A DNA stretch of 64,000 nucleotides from Anaeramoeba ignava (GCA_028826165.1 JAPDFW010000146.1:1-64000); one strand, 5' to 3'; numbered from the stretch's first letter, positions 10,764 through 21,858 are shown. Notes: generated by a model from the letters alone, not told the origin. Numbers and translations: made by a program.

Positions 10764-13179
10764 TTAAATATTTTGAACTCCAACTTTATCTTTGCAATAA
10801 GAACAAAATTTAATTGGGTTTTGAATTGTTTCATTATTTAAATTTGATTCAATTAAATCAGGTAAATTTCCAAAAATTTTAACACATTTTTCACAAACCA
10901 AATGTCCACATGTTAATCGTTTTTCTTGAGCTGGATGAAAACAAATTGAACAAGTATCATTTGGAAGGTAAGAACGTAAATCATGATGATCATTTATTTC
11001 TTTATTAAGAATTGCATATTGTAAATAAATTTGTTGTAATGAATTTTGAAGATTATTTGATTTTTCAATAAATTCTCGAAAATTTAAAATTGTTTCTGAA
11101 AATATTTTCTTAGATTGAGTTTCTGTTTCTGGAAATTGAAAATCTCCTTTCCATGAAATTGGTTTAGCTTTTGAGAAAATAGCTTTTAATCCTCTCATAA
11201 ATTTTCCACCTTGATGAACACAATAATCTGTATTACAATGTTCTTGTGTATGATTTCCTCTTGTAAGTGAACATTGAATTCCTTCTTTTGGTATTTTTTT
11301 CTGTGCTTTTTTACTTAAATTTCTAAAATTAGATTGAATTGATTGACAAGGTTGTTGATTTAATAATTGAGGATATAATTTATCAAAAAATTCCATTCCT
11401 TTCTTTTGATAATCTAATAATGGTGTTGCATTCATATTGATTTTAATTAAATTTTCAATTTCTTGAACTACAAATGTTATTGCAAGATGTTTTATTGCAT
11501 TTTTTTCTGATAAAAGATAATCTTCTAAACTCATTTCTTTCATTATCATTTCAAAAAAACGAAAAGAATATAAAGCTTCTTTTGAATCATAAAGTAAACA
11601 TTTTGAAAGAATTGAACTCATTCTTATATTTTCTTGGAATTCTTTAATAACAAGTTCAAATAAAATAATCCAAATAAATTGATTATAAAGAATTCCTAAT
11701 TTCTTTTTGTTTTGATTTTGTTTTTTAATAACTTGATTAATTAATTCTTTTAATCTCAATTTCTTTTTGGAATATTTCTATTGAATTTGGTTCTTCAATA
11801 TCAAAATTTGGTAAACAAAAACAATGAACTTCACTATACCATCTTAATAATTTTGGATCTTCAGGATCTTCAGCATATGCATCAAAAAAAATTTGAGTTA
11901 ATTTTTCATAATCAGTTTCATATTTTCTTGAACATTTATTTTTAACTAAAATCAAAGCTGGTTTTTCTGCTGATTGAACTTTTTGAGTTGATTTTTTTGC
12001 ATTTTTCAATAATTTTAAATAATATTTATTATCTGCAAAATCCGAAGTTGAAATAAAAACAATAACATTTGAAACCAAATAAGATAATCTAGGAAAATGT
12101 TCTTCAACTGATTTTCTTCTTTCTATTGCATATTTTTGTTCTTTGATTTGATTTTTTTTCAAAAATTTTTTTGTTTCATTATCAATATCAATAGGAACTT
12201 TTGAACTAGCTGAATTTCCTTCAAAATCCAAATATCTATAATTATTATTTGGATCATCAACAACCCATAAATTTCCAGTTGTTGGAGACATTGCTAAACT
12301 ACTTTTTATACCAATGTTAGGACTTATTCTAACATTTCCTGTTTTTCCATTAAATTTATTAGAAGTTAATAAAGCATTTATCAAAGTACTTTTTCCTGAA
12401 TGAGTATTTCCAGTAAAAGAAATTACATTTGAAATTTCATCTTTTGAAGAATTATCACGAATATGATCAACAGCAGATTGATTTATTTCCAAACCATAAA
12501 TTTCTTTTCCTTCTTTAATAAAACTTGGTTTTTTTTGAGTTGATATTTTGGCAATCATAAAATGTTCGTTTGAATATTCATTATTTTGGGGTTGTTCTTC
12601 AATTCGATGAATTTGATTATTTTGGTGATTTGAATTATTTTGATTAATTTGATTAATTGAAGGTGGAGTTTTAATTTGATTATTTTGATTATTTTGTTGT
12701 TGAGGATTTCTGTTAAATTGTCCTCGTAATCTGTTAATTCGATTATTTTGATTATTTTGATTAATTGAAGGTGGAGTTTTAATTTGATTAATTTGATTAT
12801 TTTGTTGTTGAGGATTTCTGTTAAATTGTCCTCGTAATCTGTTAATTCGATTATTTTGATTAATTTGATTAATTGGAGGTGGAGTTTTAATTTGATTATT
12901 TTGATTATTTTGTTGTTGAGGATTTCTGTTAAATTGTCCTCGTAATCTGTTAATTCGATTATTTTGATTATTTTGAGGAGGATTTTTGTTTGGAAGTTTT
13001 GGAGGTGGAGTTTTTGCTCTTTTTTTTTCATTTGGAGGTGAAGTTCTATTTGGAAGTTTTGGAGGTGGTTTTGTTGGTTTTTTAGGTGATTTTGTTGGTT
13101 TTGAAAGTGGTTTTTTATTTGAAGGATGATTTGAATTAAATTGTTCATTTGGAATATTTCTTTGTTGTTTTGGATTCAT
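10764..13179 (-). CDS. GTPase-RING protein (GBP/VLIG-like GTPase fused to RING-type zinc domain)
   Basis: ATG at 13179. Order: a Pro/Asn/Gln/Arg-rich N-terminus with Pro-rich KLPNR/PPP motifs and repeats of INRLRGQFNRNPQQQNNQ; a GTPase domain with P-loop GNTHSGKSTLINALL, a G3-like LDFEGNSAS and an NK motif in ILVKNKCS; a helical region; a Cys/His segment (CSLTRGNHTQEHCNTDYCVH); and a C-terminal RING-like domain, CSICFHPAQEKRLTCGHLVC, EKC, then FCSYCKDK. RING domains usually act as ubiquitin E3 ligases, and large GTPases of this class often act in vesicle or pathogen responses; the combined role is inference. One frame change near 11750 splits it; the decayed copy shows QKEIERLKELI in frame there, supporting a single protein of about 800 residues. 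It is divergently transcribed from the polyubiquitin gene at 14070. Confidence 0.78.
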
Positions 13180-14069
13180 TTTTGTTTTGTTTTGTTTTGT
13201 TTTGTAAAAGAAATTAATAAAAATAAAAGTAAAAGTAAAAGTAAAAGAAGAAGAAGAATTGAATAAAAAAAATTAAAAGGAATTAAAAGATGAATAAGAA
13301 ATGAAAAATGATCTTCTTTTTTTAATTTAATTTTTTTATTTTTTATATCTCTTTAAATTAATAAAGGAAGGCAAAAATTTTTTAATTAAATTTTTTATTT
13401 AAATTATTTATTTAATTTTACTTTTTTTAAAAATAAAAAGAAGAATAGAATTAAAATCAAAAAAAAAAAGAAGAAAGAAGAATTAAAAAGAATTAAAAAT
13501 TTATTTTTCCTCTTTTTAATTAAATTTTTTTTTTTAAAAATAAATAAAAATAAAATTATAATAAAATTAATTTATTTTTAACATTTATTTTATTTTAATT
13601 TTTATTTAAATTAAATTAATAAATAAAAATAAAAGTAAATAATTATTAAAATATTATTTATTATTTTTATATTTAAATAAATAAAAGTGGAATTTTGTTT
13701 TTTTTTTGTTTTGAAAATAAAAAGAAAGAAATAAAGAAAGAAAGGAAGAAAATGGAAATTAAAATAAAAATAATTGATAATTTAGAAATTAATTTAATTT
13801 GTGGAATTAGGGAAAATGAAAATAAAAATCGAATTATTTAATTAATTAAAAATAAAAAATTGAATTAACAAAAAAAAAGAAAAAAATATTTGTTAATCTC
13901 AATTTTTTAATAAAAATAAATTTAAATATTTAATCAATTAAAAATAATATAAAAGAAAAATTAAAATTGAAAAAATAGATTATTTTCATTCTTCTTTTTT
14001 TTTATTTTTTTATCTTTTTATCTTTTTATCTTTTTTATTTTTAAAAAATCAAAAAATCAAAAATTAATT
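13180..14069. promoter_or_regulatory. Shared divergent promoter region of the GTPase-RING and polyubiquitin genes
   Basis: An 890-bp gene-free stretch between two divergent starts. The half nearest polyubiquitin (13604-14069) is duplicated at 9032-9497 and includes an unusual, relatively G-containing segment around 13798-13830 (gtggaattagggaaaatg) that is conserved in both copies. The half nearest the GTPase gene (13180-13603) holds A/T runs with GAAGAAG tracts and is missing from the other copy. No gene seen. Confidence 0.5.
14011..14034 (+). promoter_or_regulatory. ATCTTTTT octamer array upstream of polyubiquitin copy 2
   Basis: Three tandem units, about 36 bp upstream of the ATG at 14070. 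The position is equivalent to the five-unit array at 9424-9466, so the unit number has changed since duplication. Confidence 0.35.
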
Positions 14070-15002
14070 ATGAATTTTCAAATATTTGTTAAAACATTAA
14101 CTGGAAGAACAATTACACTTGATGTTGATTCAAATGATTCTATTGAAAATATTAAATCAAAAATTCAAGAAAAAGAAGGAATTTCACCTGAACAACAAAG
14201 ATTAATATTTGCTGGAAAACAATTAGAAGATTCAAGAACTTTAAATGATTATTCAATTCAAAAAGATTCAACAATTCATTTAGTTTTAAGATTAAGAGGT
14301 GGAAATTTTCAAATATTTGTTAAAACATTAACTGGAAGAACAATTACTCTTGATGTTGATCCAAATGATTCTATTGAGAATATTAAATCAAAAATTCAAG
14401 AAAAAGAAGGAATTTCATCTGAACAACAAAGATTAATTTTTGCAGGAAAACAATTAGAAGATTCAAGAACATTAAATGATTATTCAATTCAAAAAGAATC
14501 AACAATTCATTTAGTTTTAAGATTAAGAGGTGGAAATTTTCAAATATTTGTTAAAACATTAACTGGAAGAACAATTACTCTTGATGTTGATTCAAATGAT
14601 TCTATTGAGAATATTAAATCAAAAATTCAAGAAAAAGAAGGAATTTCATCTGAACAACAAAGATTGATATTTGCTGGAAAACAATTAGAAGATTCAAGAA
14701 CTTTAAATGATTATTCAATTCAAAAAGATTCAACAATTCATTTAGTTTTAAGATTAAGAGGTGGAAATTTTCAAATATTTGTTAAAACATTAACTGGAAG
14801 AACAATTACACTTGATGTTGATTCAAATGATTCTATTGAGAATATTAAATCAAAAATTCAAGAAAAAGAAGGAATTTCACCTGAACAACAAAGATTAATT
14901 TTTGCAGGAAAACAATTAGAAGATTCAAGAACATTAAATGATTATTCAGTTCAAAAAGATTCAACAATTCATTTAGTTTTAAGATTAAGAGGTGGAAATT
15001 AA
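14070..15002 (+). CDS. Divergent polyubiquitin-like protein, four 77-residue units
   Basis: An intact 310-residue reading frame: Met, four ubiquitin-like units of 77 residues and a terminal Asn. Compared with canonical ubiquitin (known sequence, 76 residues), each unit replaces the initial Met by Asn-Phe and carries roughly 14-17 substitutions, among them K11R, E16D, S20N, A28S, P37S, G53S, S57N and N60S. Retained are K6, K27, K29, K33, K48 and K63, the L8/I44/V70 patch and the RLRGG end. Units are joined GG-N rather than GG-M. Deubiquitinase processing would give a modifier with an N-terminal Asn. Canonical ubiquitin is nearly invariant across eukaryotes, so this may be a specialised paralogue; alternatively the lineage's ubiquitin itself has drifted. 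It is divergent from the GTPase-RING gene. Confidence 0.9.
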   Translation: MNFQIFVKTLTGRTITLDVDSNDSIENIKSKIQEKEGISPEQQRLIFAGKQLEDSRTLNDYSIQKDSTIHLVLRLRGGNFQIFVKTLTGRTITLDVDPNDSIENIKSKIQEKEGISSEQQRLIFAGKQLEDSRTLNDYSIQKESTIHLVLRLRGGNFQIFVKTLTGRTITLDVDSNDSIENIKSKIQEKEGISSEQQRLIFAGKQLEDSRTLNDYSIQKDSTIHLVLRLRGGNFQIFVKTLTGRTITLDVDSNDSIENIKSKIQEKEGISPEQQRLIFAGKQLEDSRTLNDYSVQKDSTIHLVLRLRGGN

Positions 15003-15346
15003 TTTAAATTCCAAATTTTCTTTTTTTCAAATTCTCTTTTTTTTTCATTTCATTTGTTTTAAAAACAATTTTCTTTTTTGAATAAATCAATAAAAAATAA
15101 ATCAAAAAAAAAATAAATTTTATTCCACTTTTTATTCCACTTTTTTATTTTAAATAAAAGAAAAGAAAAGAAAAAGATTTTTTATTTTTTGTTTTCCAAT
15201 CAATTTTTAATTAATTATCCTTTTTCTTAAAATGAAAATGTTGAGAAAAAAAAATTTCAAAAAAAAAAAACTTCAAATGAAAAAGAAAGAAGAAAAAGAA
15301 AAGGTAACACCAAAATCAAATTATTTGATTTGTTTTTAATGATTGA
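15003..15346. other. AT-rich intergenic region
   Basis: Convergent 3' ends of polyubiquitin and the ankyrin gene. The first 180 bp match the downstream flank of polyubiquitin copy 1, including the paired TTTATTCCAC motif. The rest is A/T homopolymers. No gene seen. Confidence 0.6.
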
Positions 15347-17857
15347 TTAATCAGTATCAGAAAAACTTGATGTACTTGTTGAAGTTGAAGTTGAAGTTGA
15401 ATCTGAATTATGATGTTTTTTCTTTTTTTCTTTTTTCTTTTTTTCATCTTTCTTTTTTTCATCTTTCTTTTTTTCATCTTTCTTTTCGTCTTTCTTTGTT
15501 TCAACTTTTGGAGTTTCAACTTTTGGAGTTTCAACTTTTGGAGTTTCAACTTTTGGTTTTTCATCTTTTGGTTTTTCAACTTTTGGTTTTTCAACTTTTG
15601 GTTTTTCAACTTTTGGAGTTTCAACTTTTGGTTTTTCATCTTTTGGTTTTTCATCTTTCTTTGTTTCAACTTTTGGTTTTTCAACTTTTGGTTTTTCAAC
15701 TTTTGGTTTTTCATCTTTCTTTTTATCATCTTTTGGTTTTTCATCTTTTGGTTTTTCAACTTTTGGTTTTTCATCTTTTGGTTTTTCAACTTTTGGTTTT
15801 TCAACTTTTGGTTTTTCATCTTTCTTTGTTTCAACTTTTGGTTTTTCAACTTTTGGTTTTTCAACTTTTGGTTTTTCATCTTTTGGTTTTTCAACTTTTG
15901 GCTTTTCATCTTTCTTTTTATCATCTTTTGGCTTTTCATCTTTTGGTTTTTCATCTTTTGGTTTTTCAACTTTTGGTTTTTCATCTTTCTTTTTATCATC
16001 TTTCTTTTTATCATCTTTCTTTTTATCATCTTTTGGTTTTTCATCTTTTGGTTTTTCATCTTTTGGTTTTTCATCTTTTGGTTTTTCATCTTTTGGTTTT
16101 TCATCTTTTGGTTTTTCATCTTTTGGTTTTTCATCTTTTGGTTTTTCATCTTGCTCTTGAGATTCTTTTGCTTTTTTTGCTTCTAATTCTTTCTTTTTTT
16201 GGTTTTCTTTCTTTTTTTGTTTTTCAATTTTAGAAAGTTTTTTTCTTCCTTGTTTTTTTTTCTTCTCTCTTTCTTTTCTTTTTTTAAGAGATTCTTCTCT
16301 TTTCAATTTCATTTTCTTTTGGAATTCAATTGAACTATTTTCTTTAATATCAAATTTTGGTTGAAGAATTTTTTTGCGTAAATCTTGAATATCTTCCTTA
16401 GTTTTCTGACTAATAATTTCAGCAATTTGTTCGAATAATTGATTTGAATATTTCCATTTGTTTTCAAAATGTTTTTGTGATCTAAGTGTAGTTTCAAGTG
16501 CAGTTCCATGTTTTGGATCTTCAAGTTCAGGTTTAGCACCATTTGCCAAAAGATATTTAACAATATCAAGATGTCCATATAAACAAGCATTATGAATTGG
16601 GGATACTTTTTGTTGATCAAGTGCGTTTACATCAATTTTGTGAGAAACAAGCCATTCAACAATTTCTAACATTCCTGAACTGCATGCAATGTGAATTGGC
16701 ATTTCTCCATTTTGATCAAATGTATCAATTGGTATTCCCTTTTGGAAAAGAAGATCCAAAATTTCCATTTTTTCTTGATGGATTGAAACTTTCTTTTCAA
16801 CTTTCTTTTCAACTTTCTTTTCAACTTTCTTTTCATCTTTCTTTTCATCTTTTTTTTCATCTTTCTTTTCATCTTTTTTTTCATCTTTCTTTTTCTTCTT
16901 TTTCTTTTCTTTATCTGATGAATCTGAATCACTTGATTTTGATTTTGATTTTGATTTTGATTTTGACTTTGATTTTGACTTTGATTTTGACTTTGATTTT
17001 GATTTTTTTTTTTCATCTTTCTTTTCTTTTTCTTTTTCATCTTTCTTTTCTTTTTCTTTTTCATCTTTCTTTTCTTTTTCTTTTTCATCTTTCTTTTCTT
17101 TTTCTTTTTCATCTTTCTTTTCATTCTCTTTTTCATTCTCTTTTTCATTCTCTTTTGGTTTTTCTTCATCTTTTGGTTTTCTATTAAATTCTAAAGTAAC
17201 CCAATCTTTTATTAATTTACCACCCAAACAAACAACATGAATCAAAGTATAATCTTTATAATTAAAAACAGCTCCTTTATCTAAAAGCAATTTGACAACT
17301 TGAAAATTAGATAAAAAAACAGCAAGATGTAAAGGAGTTCTTCCTTTAACATCTTTTTCCTCAATTTTTGCACCATTTTCCAACAACAATTTAACAACAT
17401 TAATGTTTCTTGCGCTGCTAACAACTGCAGCATGAATTGGAGCCTTGCCTTCCTTGTCTTTTAAATTCAAATCTGCTTTAGCATTAATAAGCATATTGCA
17501 AGCTTCCTCATTTCCACCAACACAAGCAAAAATAAGTGGAGTTCTTCCATTTGAATCCTGCACATTGGGATCTGCTCCCTTCTTCAAAAGAATATCCATT
17601 GCTTCTGTGTCTTTTCCTAAGACTGCATGTTGAAGTGCTGAAAAATTTGTGTGTTTGTCAATCATATTGATATTTATTCCTGGAAAATCTAACAGAAAAT
17701 TAACTACTACATATTTTTTTTGTCTTATAGCATACACAAGTGGACTCTCATGCTCCCCATCTGTTGCATTTATTGTTTTGGGTGTGATTAATTTTTTTAA
17801 TACTATAGAATCTTCTTGATCAATTGCTTTTTGAATTTTTACTAATTTTGCCCCCAT
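15347..17857 (-). CDS. Ankyrin-repeat protein with Lys/Asp/Glu spacer and KPKDE-type tail
   Basis: ATG at 17857; intact 836-residue frame without introns. Residues about 35-225 carry six ankyrin repeats (for example NGRTPLIFACVGGNEEACNM, KGRTPLHLAVFLSNFQVVKL). A spacer of about 100 residues follows, made of NEKE/KKDEKEKE/KSKS repeats. Then come three more ankyrin repeats (GEMPIHIACSSGMLEIVEWL onward, about 360-460), a basic coiled region, and a tail of about 225 residues built from the pentapeptides KPKDE and KPKVE, ending in KKDEK blocks and an STSTST acidic tip. Ankyrin repeats bind protein partners; the charged tail suggests microtubule, nucleic-acid or membrane association, but nothing here proves it. 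Opposite-strand FLFLF/LVFHLL frames are shadows. Confidence 0.88.
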   Translation of the reverse strand: MGAKLVKIQKAIDQEDSIVLKKLITPKTINATDGEHESPLVYAIRQKKYVVVNFLLDFPGININMIDKHTNFSALQHAVLGKDTEAMDILLKKGADPNVQDSNGRTPLIFACVGGNEEACNMLINAKADLNLKDKEGKAPIHAAVVSSARNINVVKLLLENGAKIEEKDVKGRTPLHLAVFLSNFQVVKLLLDKGAVFNYKDYTLIHVVCLGGKLIKDWVTLEFNRKPKDEEKPKENEKENEKENEKKDEKEKEKKDEKEKEKKDEKEKEKKDEKEKEKKDEKKKSKSKSKSKSKSKSKSKSKSKSKSSDSDSSDKEKKKKKKKDEKKDEKKDEKKDEKKDEKKVEKKVEKKVEKKVSIHQEKMEILDLLFQKGIPIDTFDQNGEMPIHIACSSGMLEIVEWLVSHKIDVNALDQQKVSPIHNACLYGHLDIVKYLLANGAKPELEDPKHGTALETTLRSQKHFENKWKYSNQLFEQIAEIISQKTKEDIQDLRKKILQPKFDIKENSSIEFQKKMKLKREESLKKRKEREKKKKQGRKKLSKIEKQKKKENQKKKELEAKKAKESQEQDEKPKDEKPKDEKPKDEKPKDEKPKDEKPKDEKPKDEKPKDDKKKDDKKKDDKKKDEKPKVEKPKDEKPKDEKPKDDKKKDEKPKVEKPKDEKPKVEKPKVEKPKVETKKDEKPKVEKPKVEKPKDEKPKVEKPKDEKPKDDKKKDEKPKVEKPKVEKPKVETKKDEKPKDEKPKVETPKVEKPKVEKPKVEKPKDEKPKVETPKVETPKVETPKVETKKDEKKDEKKKDEKKKDEKKKKEKKKKHHNSDSTSTSTSTSTSSFSDTD

Positions 17858-18290
17858 TTTTTTGGATTTTTTTGCTCTTTTTTATTTAAATTTTTATTTA
17901 AATTTTTATTTTTATTTTTAATTATTAATTTTGATTTTATTTAGAATAACAATATATTTTTATTTTTATTTTGGTTTTTATTTAGATTTTATTAATTAAA
18001 ATAACGTAAATGGTTAATTGAAATTTATTTTTAATTGTTATTTATTTTTATTATTTATTTTTTGCTTTTTTTTTTTGTTTTTTGATTTTACTTACCAAAA
18101 CAATTATTAAAAAAAAAAAAATTTTTTCAATTAAATCCAATATTTTTTAATAATTAAAAAAAAATTAAAAGAATAATAAAAATAAATCAAAAAAAAAAAA
18201 TTTTTTCTTTTCTTTTCTTGATTAATTTGAAAATAAAAAAATGAAAAATAAAAAAAAATGAAAAAAAAAATTTAAAAAAAATTAATAAAA
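17858..18290. other. AT-rich upstream region of the ankyrin gene
   Basis: T-rich and A-rich runs with (TTTTTATTTAAA)-like motifs. It contains the promoter of the ankyrin gene by position. No gene seen; it runs into the 134-bp satellite. Confidence 0.5.
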
Positions 18291-20415
18291 AATTTAATAA
18301 TAATAAATTAATATTAATAATAAATTCTTTTTTAAAATTAAATTTATAAATAATTTATTAAGTAATTAATATATTTTTATATTTAATTTTTAATTTAAAA
18401 TGAAAATATTTTAAATTTAATAAAAAATTTAATAATAATAAATTAATATTAATAATAAATTCTTTTTAAAATTAAATTTATAAATAATTTATTAACTAAT
18501 TAATATATTTTTATGTATAATTTTTATTTTAAATTGAAAATATTTTAAATTTAATATAAAATTTAATAATAATAAATTAATAATAATAATAAATTCTTTT
18601 TCAAAATTAAATTTATAAATAATTTATTAAATAATTAATATATTTTTATGTTTAATTTTTAATTTAAAATGAAAATATTTTAAATTTAATATAAAATTTA
18701 ATAATAATAAATTAATATTAATAATAAATCCTTTTTAAAATTAAATTTATAAATAATTTATTAAGTAATTAATATATTTTTATATTTAATTTTTATTTTA
18801 AATGAAAATATTTTAAATTTAATATAAAATTTAATAATAATAAATTAATAATAATAATAAATTCTTTTTTAAAATTAAATTTATAAATAATTTATTAACT
18901 AATTAATATATTTTTATATTTAATTTTTAATTTAAAATGAAAATATTTTAAATTTAATATAAAAATTTAATAATAATAAATTAATATTAATAATAAATTC
19001 TTTTTAAAATTAAATTTATAAATAATTTATTAAGTAATTAATATATTTTTATATTTAATTTTTATTTTAAAATGAAAATATTTTTAAATTTAACATAAAA
19101 TTTAATAATAATAAATTAATATTAATAATAAATTCTTTTTAAAATTAAATTTATAAATAATTTATTAACTAATTAATATATTTTTATATTTAATTTTAAT
19201 TTTAAAATGAAAATATTTTAAATTTAACAAAAATTTAATAATAATAAATTAATATTAATAATAAATTCTTTTTAAAATTAAATTTATAAATAATTTATTA
19301 AGTAATTAATATATTTTTATATTTAATTTTATATTTAAATTGAAAATATTTTAATTTTAATATAAAATTTAATAATAATAAATTAATAATAATAATAAAT
19401 CCTTTTTAAAATTAAATTTATAAATAATTTATTAAGTAATTAATATATTTTTATGTTTAATTTTTAATTTAAAATGAAAATATTTTAAATTTAATATAAA
19501 ATTTAATAATAATAAATTAATATTAATAATAAATCCTTTTTAAAATTAAATTTATAAATAATTTATTAAGTAATTAATATATTTTTATATTTAATTTTTA
19601 TTTTAAAATGAAAATATTTTAAATTTAATATAAAATTTAATAATAATAAATTAATATTAATAATAAATTCTTTTTAAAATTAAATTTATAAATAATTTAT
19701 TAAACTAATTAATATATTTTTATATTTAATTTTTAATTTAAAATGAAAATATTTTAAATTTAATATAAAATTTAATAATAATAAATTAATATTAATAATA
19801 AATTCTTTTTAAAATTAAATTTATAAATAATTTATTAAGTAATTAATATATTTTTATATTTAATTTTTAATTTAAAATGAAAATATTTTAAATTTAACAT
19901 AAAATTTAATAATAATAAATTAATAATAATAATAAATTCTTTTTAAAATTAAATTTATAAATAATTTATTAACTAATTAATATATTTTTATATTTAATTT
20001 TTAATTTAAAATGAAAATATTTTAAATTTAACATAAAAATTTAATAATAATAAATTAATATTAATAATAAATTCTTTTTAAAATTAAATTTATAAATAAT
20101 TTATTAAGTAATTAATATATTTTTATATTTAATTTTTAATTTAAAATGAAAATATTTTAAATTTAATATAAAATTTAATAATAATAAATTAATATTAATA
20201 ATAAATTCTTTTTTAAAATTAAATTTATAAATAATTTATTAAGTAATTAATATATTTTTATATTTAATTTTTAATTTAAAATGAAAATATTTTAAATTTA
20301 ATATAAAATTTAATAATAATAAATTAATATTAATAATAAATTCTTTTTCAAAATTAAATTTATAAATAATTTATTAACTAATTAATATATTTTTATATTT
20401 AATTTTTAATTTAAA
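18291..20415. repeat. 134-bp satellite, 16 units
   Basis: Tandem units of about 134-135 bp are each recognisable by aataataaattctttttaaa followed by aatttataaataatttatta, then gtaatt or ctaatt and taatatatttttatatttaa. Sixteen units are counted by the ttaa[g/c/a]taattaat block. The variable base is G or C in a partly alternating order (G C A G C G C G G G C G C G G C), hinting at an older two-unit periodicity. Units are highly similar, so the array is young or homogenised. No coding content. Confidence 0.9.
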
Positions 20416-20582
20416 ATGAAAACTCCCTTTTTTTGCTTTTTTTTTTTAATTTTTTTTTTAATTTTTTTTTTAATTTTGTTTTTAAAAGTTTTTTTCATTT
20501 AAAAACTTAAAAGAATATCAATTTTTAGTTATGAATGGATGAAACAAAAACATATTTCATGTGCCAAACATAGTTAAATTAA

Positions 20583-21119
20583 TCATAAATTTGATTTTTT
20601 CTTTTTAATTTCTTTTCTTTTTTTATCTCTTTTCTTTTTTTTTGATCTTTGTTTTGATTTTTTGGATTCATTTTTATTAGGTGTCTTCTTATCAACTTCA
20701 TCAGAAGACTCTTGTTCATCAGAAATATATTCATCCTCTTTATTAAAACTTTCTTTATCATCAATTTTTTCCGATTCAATTTCATCCACTTTATTTTTTT
20801 CAATATCTCCATTTTTAGAAGTAAAATTTAATTTTCTAGAAATTAAATCTTGATCAACAAAAGATTTAGTTTCTTTTTCTTTTTCTTCCGACATATTTTT
20901 CTTATTCTTTTTTTTTGTATTTTGATGTGATTTTTTTAATTCTCTTGTACTACTTCTTTGCGGAGGTTGTAAATTTTTAACGGGTGTAATTTCTGGTGTT
21001 TTATTGTGTTTTCTTTTTAAATCATCTTCTTGATTTTGTTTTTCTGGTAATTGATTCGTTAATATTGATTCCACTTCTTTATTTGTTGATTCATTTTTTT
21101 CATCTTTTTTATTCATCAT
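20583..21119 (-). CDS. Small charged Lys/Glu/Ser-rich protein
   Basis: Intact 178-residue frame starting MMNKKDEK. It has no recognised domain. It contains an STREL motif, an acidic centre (DEYISDEQESSDEVDKK) and a strongly basic C-terminus of KKKKRDKKRK type that resembles a bipartite nuclear localisation signal. Composition suggests a disordered nuclear or nucleolar protein; that is inference. It has no introns and no frame breaks, and lies between the 134-bp satellite and a 0.7-kb AT spacer. Confidence 0.6.
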   Translation of the reverse strand: MMNKKDEKNESTNKEVESILTNQLPEKQNQEDDLKRKHNKTPEITPVKNLQPPQRSSTRELKKSHQNTKKKNKKNMSEEKEKETKSFVDQDLISRKLNFTSKNGDIEKNKVDEIESEKIDDKESFNKEDEYISDEQESSDEVDKKTPNKNESKKSKQRSKKKKRDKKRKEIKKKKSNL

Positions 21120-21858
21120 TTTTTTATTTTAAATTTTTAAAAAGAATAATTGAAAAATGAAAAAAATAAAAAATTGTTTGAAATTTTTCTCTCATTAAAT
21201 TTCTAAAATGAATTAGGAATAAAATAATATTACTGAATAAAAATTTATATAAGAAATGTTTTTGATTAGTTTTATTATTCTTATATTTATTAATTTCTCT
21301 TTTTATTTTTGATATTTTTTTAAATATTTTTTTATTCAAAAAATAAATTTATTTTAATTAAAAAATTAATTTTTAATTTAATTCTTTCAAAATATTTAAT
21401 TCCAAAAAAAAAAATATTTAAATCTTTAAAAAAAAAATGTGGAACAAAAAAAAAGGAAAAAGTGAAATTTTTATTTGAATTTAAATTATCTAATCTTTTT
21501 AACTTTTAATTTTAAATTCGAAAAAAAATTGAATTCGGAAAAAAAATAATCTAAATCTAAATTTAAATAATTTAAACTTTAATTCTAATTTTAAATCATT
21601 TTTTATTTTAAAATTTAATTTTCTTTTTTAAAAAAAATTTTTTCGATCAAAATTAAAAAAAAATTAAAAAAAATTTTTGAAATGATTATTTAAATAAAAT
21701 TAAATAAAAGATTTAAAAAAGAAAATTAAATTTATGACTCAACTCTTTTTTTTTAAAAATATTATAAATTAAAAATTATTTTTATTGTTTAAAAAGAAAA
21801 ACGATCAAAAATTAAATAAAAAGAAAATTACTTTTTCTTTTTCTTTTTCTTTTTTTAA
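21120..21858. other. AT-rich divergent intergenic region
   Basis: Between the charged protein (-) and the Cys-rich/coiled-coil gene (+). Only A/T homopolymers and short direct repeats are visible, with a TTTTTC run at 21830-21855 just before the downstream ATG. No gene seen; it should hold both promoters. Confidence 0.5.

Noticed and set aside
15343-17187. Long opposite-strand frames with FLFLF or LVFHLL over the ankyrin gene
   Set aside because: They are reverse readings of Lys/Glu repeats; the ankyrin frame has domains, an ATG and a proper stop.
18291-20415. Transposon or LTR
   Set aside because: Only a tandem 134-bp unit; no terminal repeats, target duplications or coding capacity.
20583-21119. 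Histone-like or ribosomal protein identity for the charged gene
   Set aside because: Composition alone; no family motif visible.
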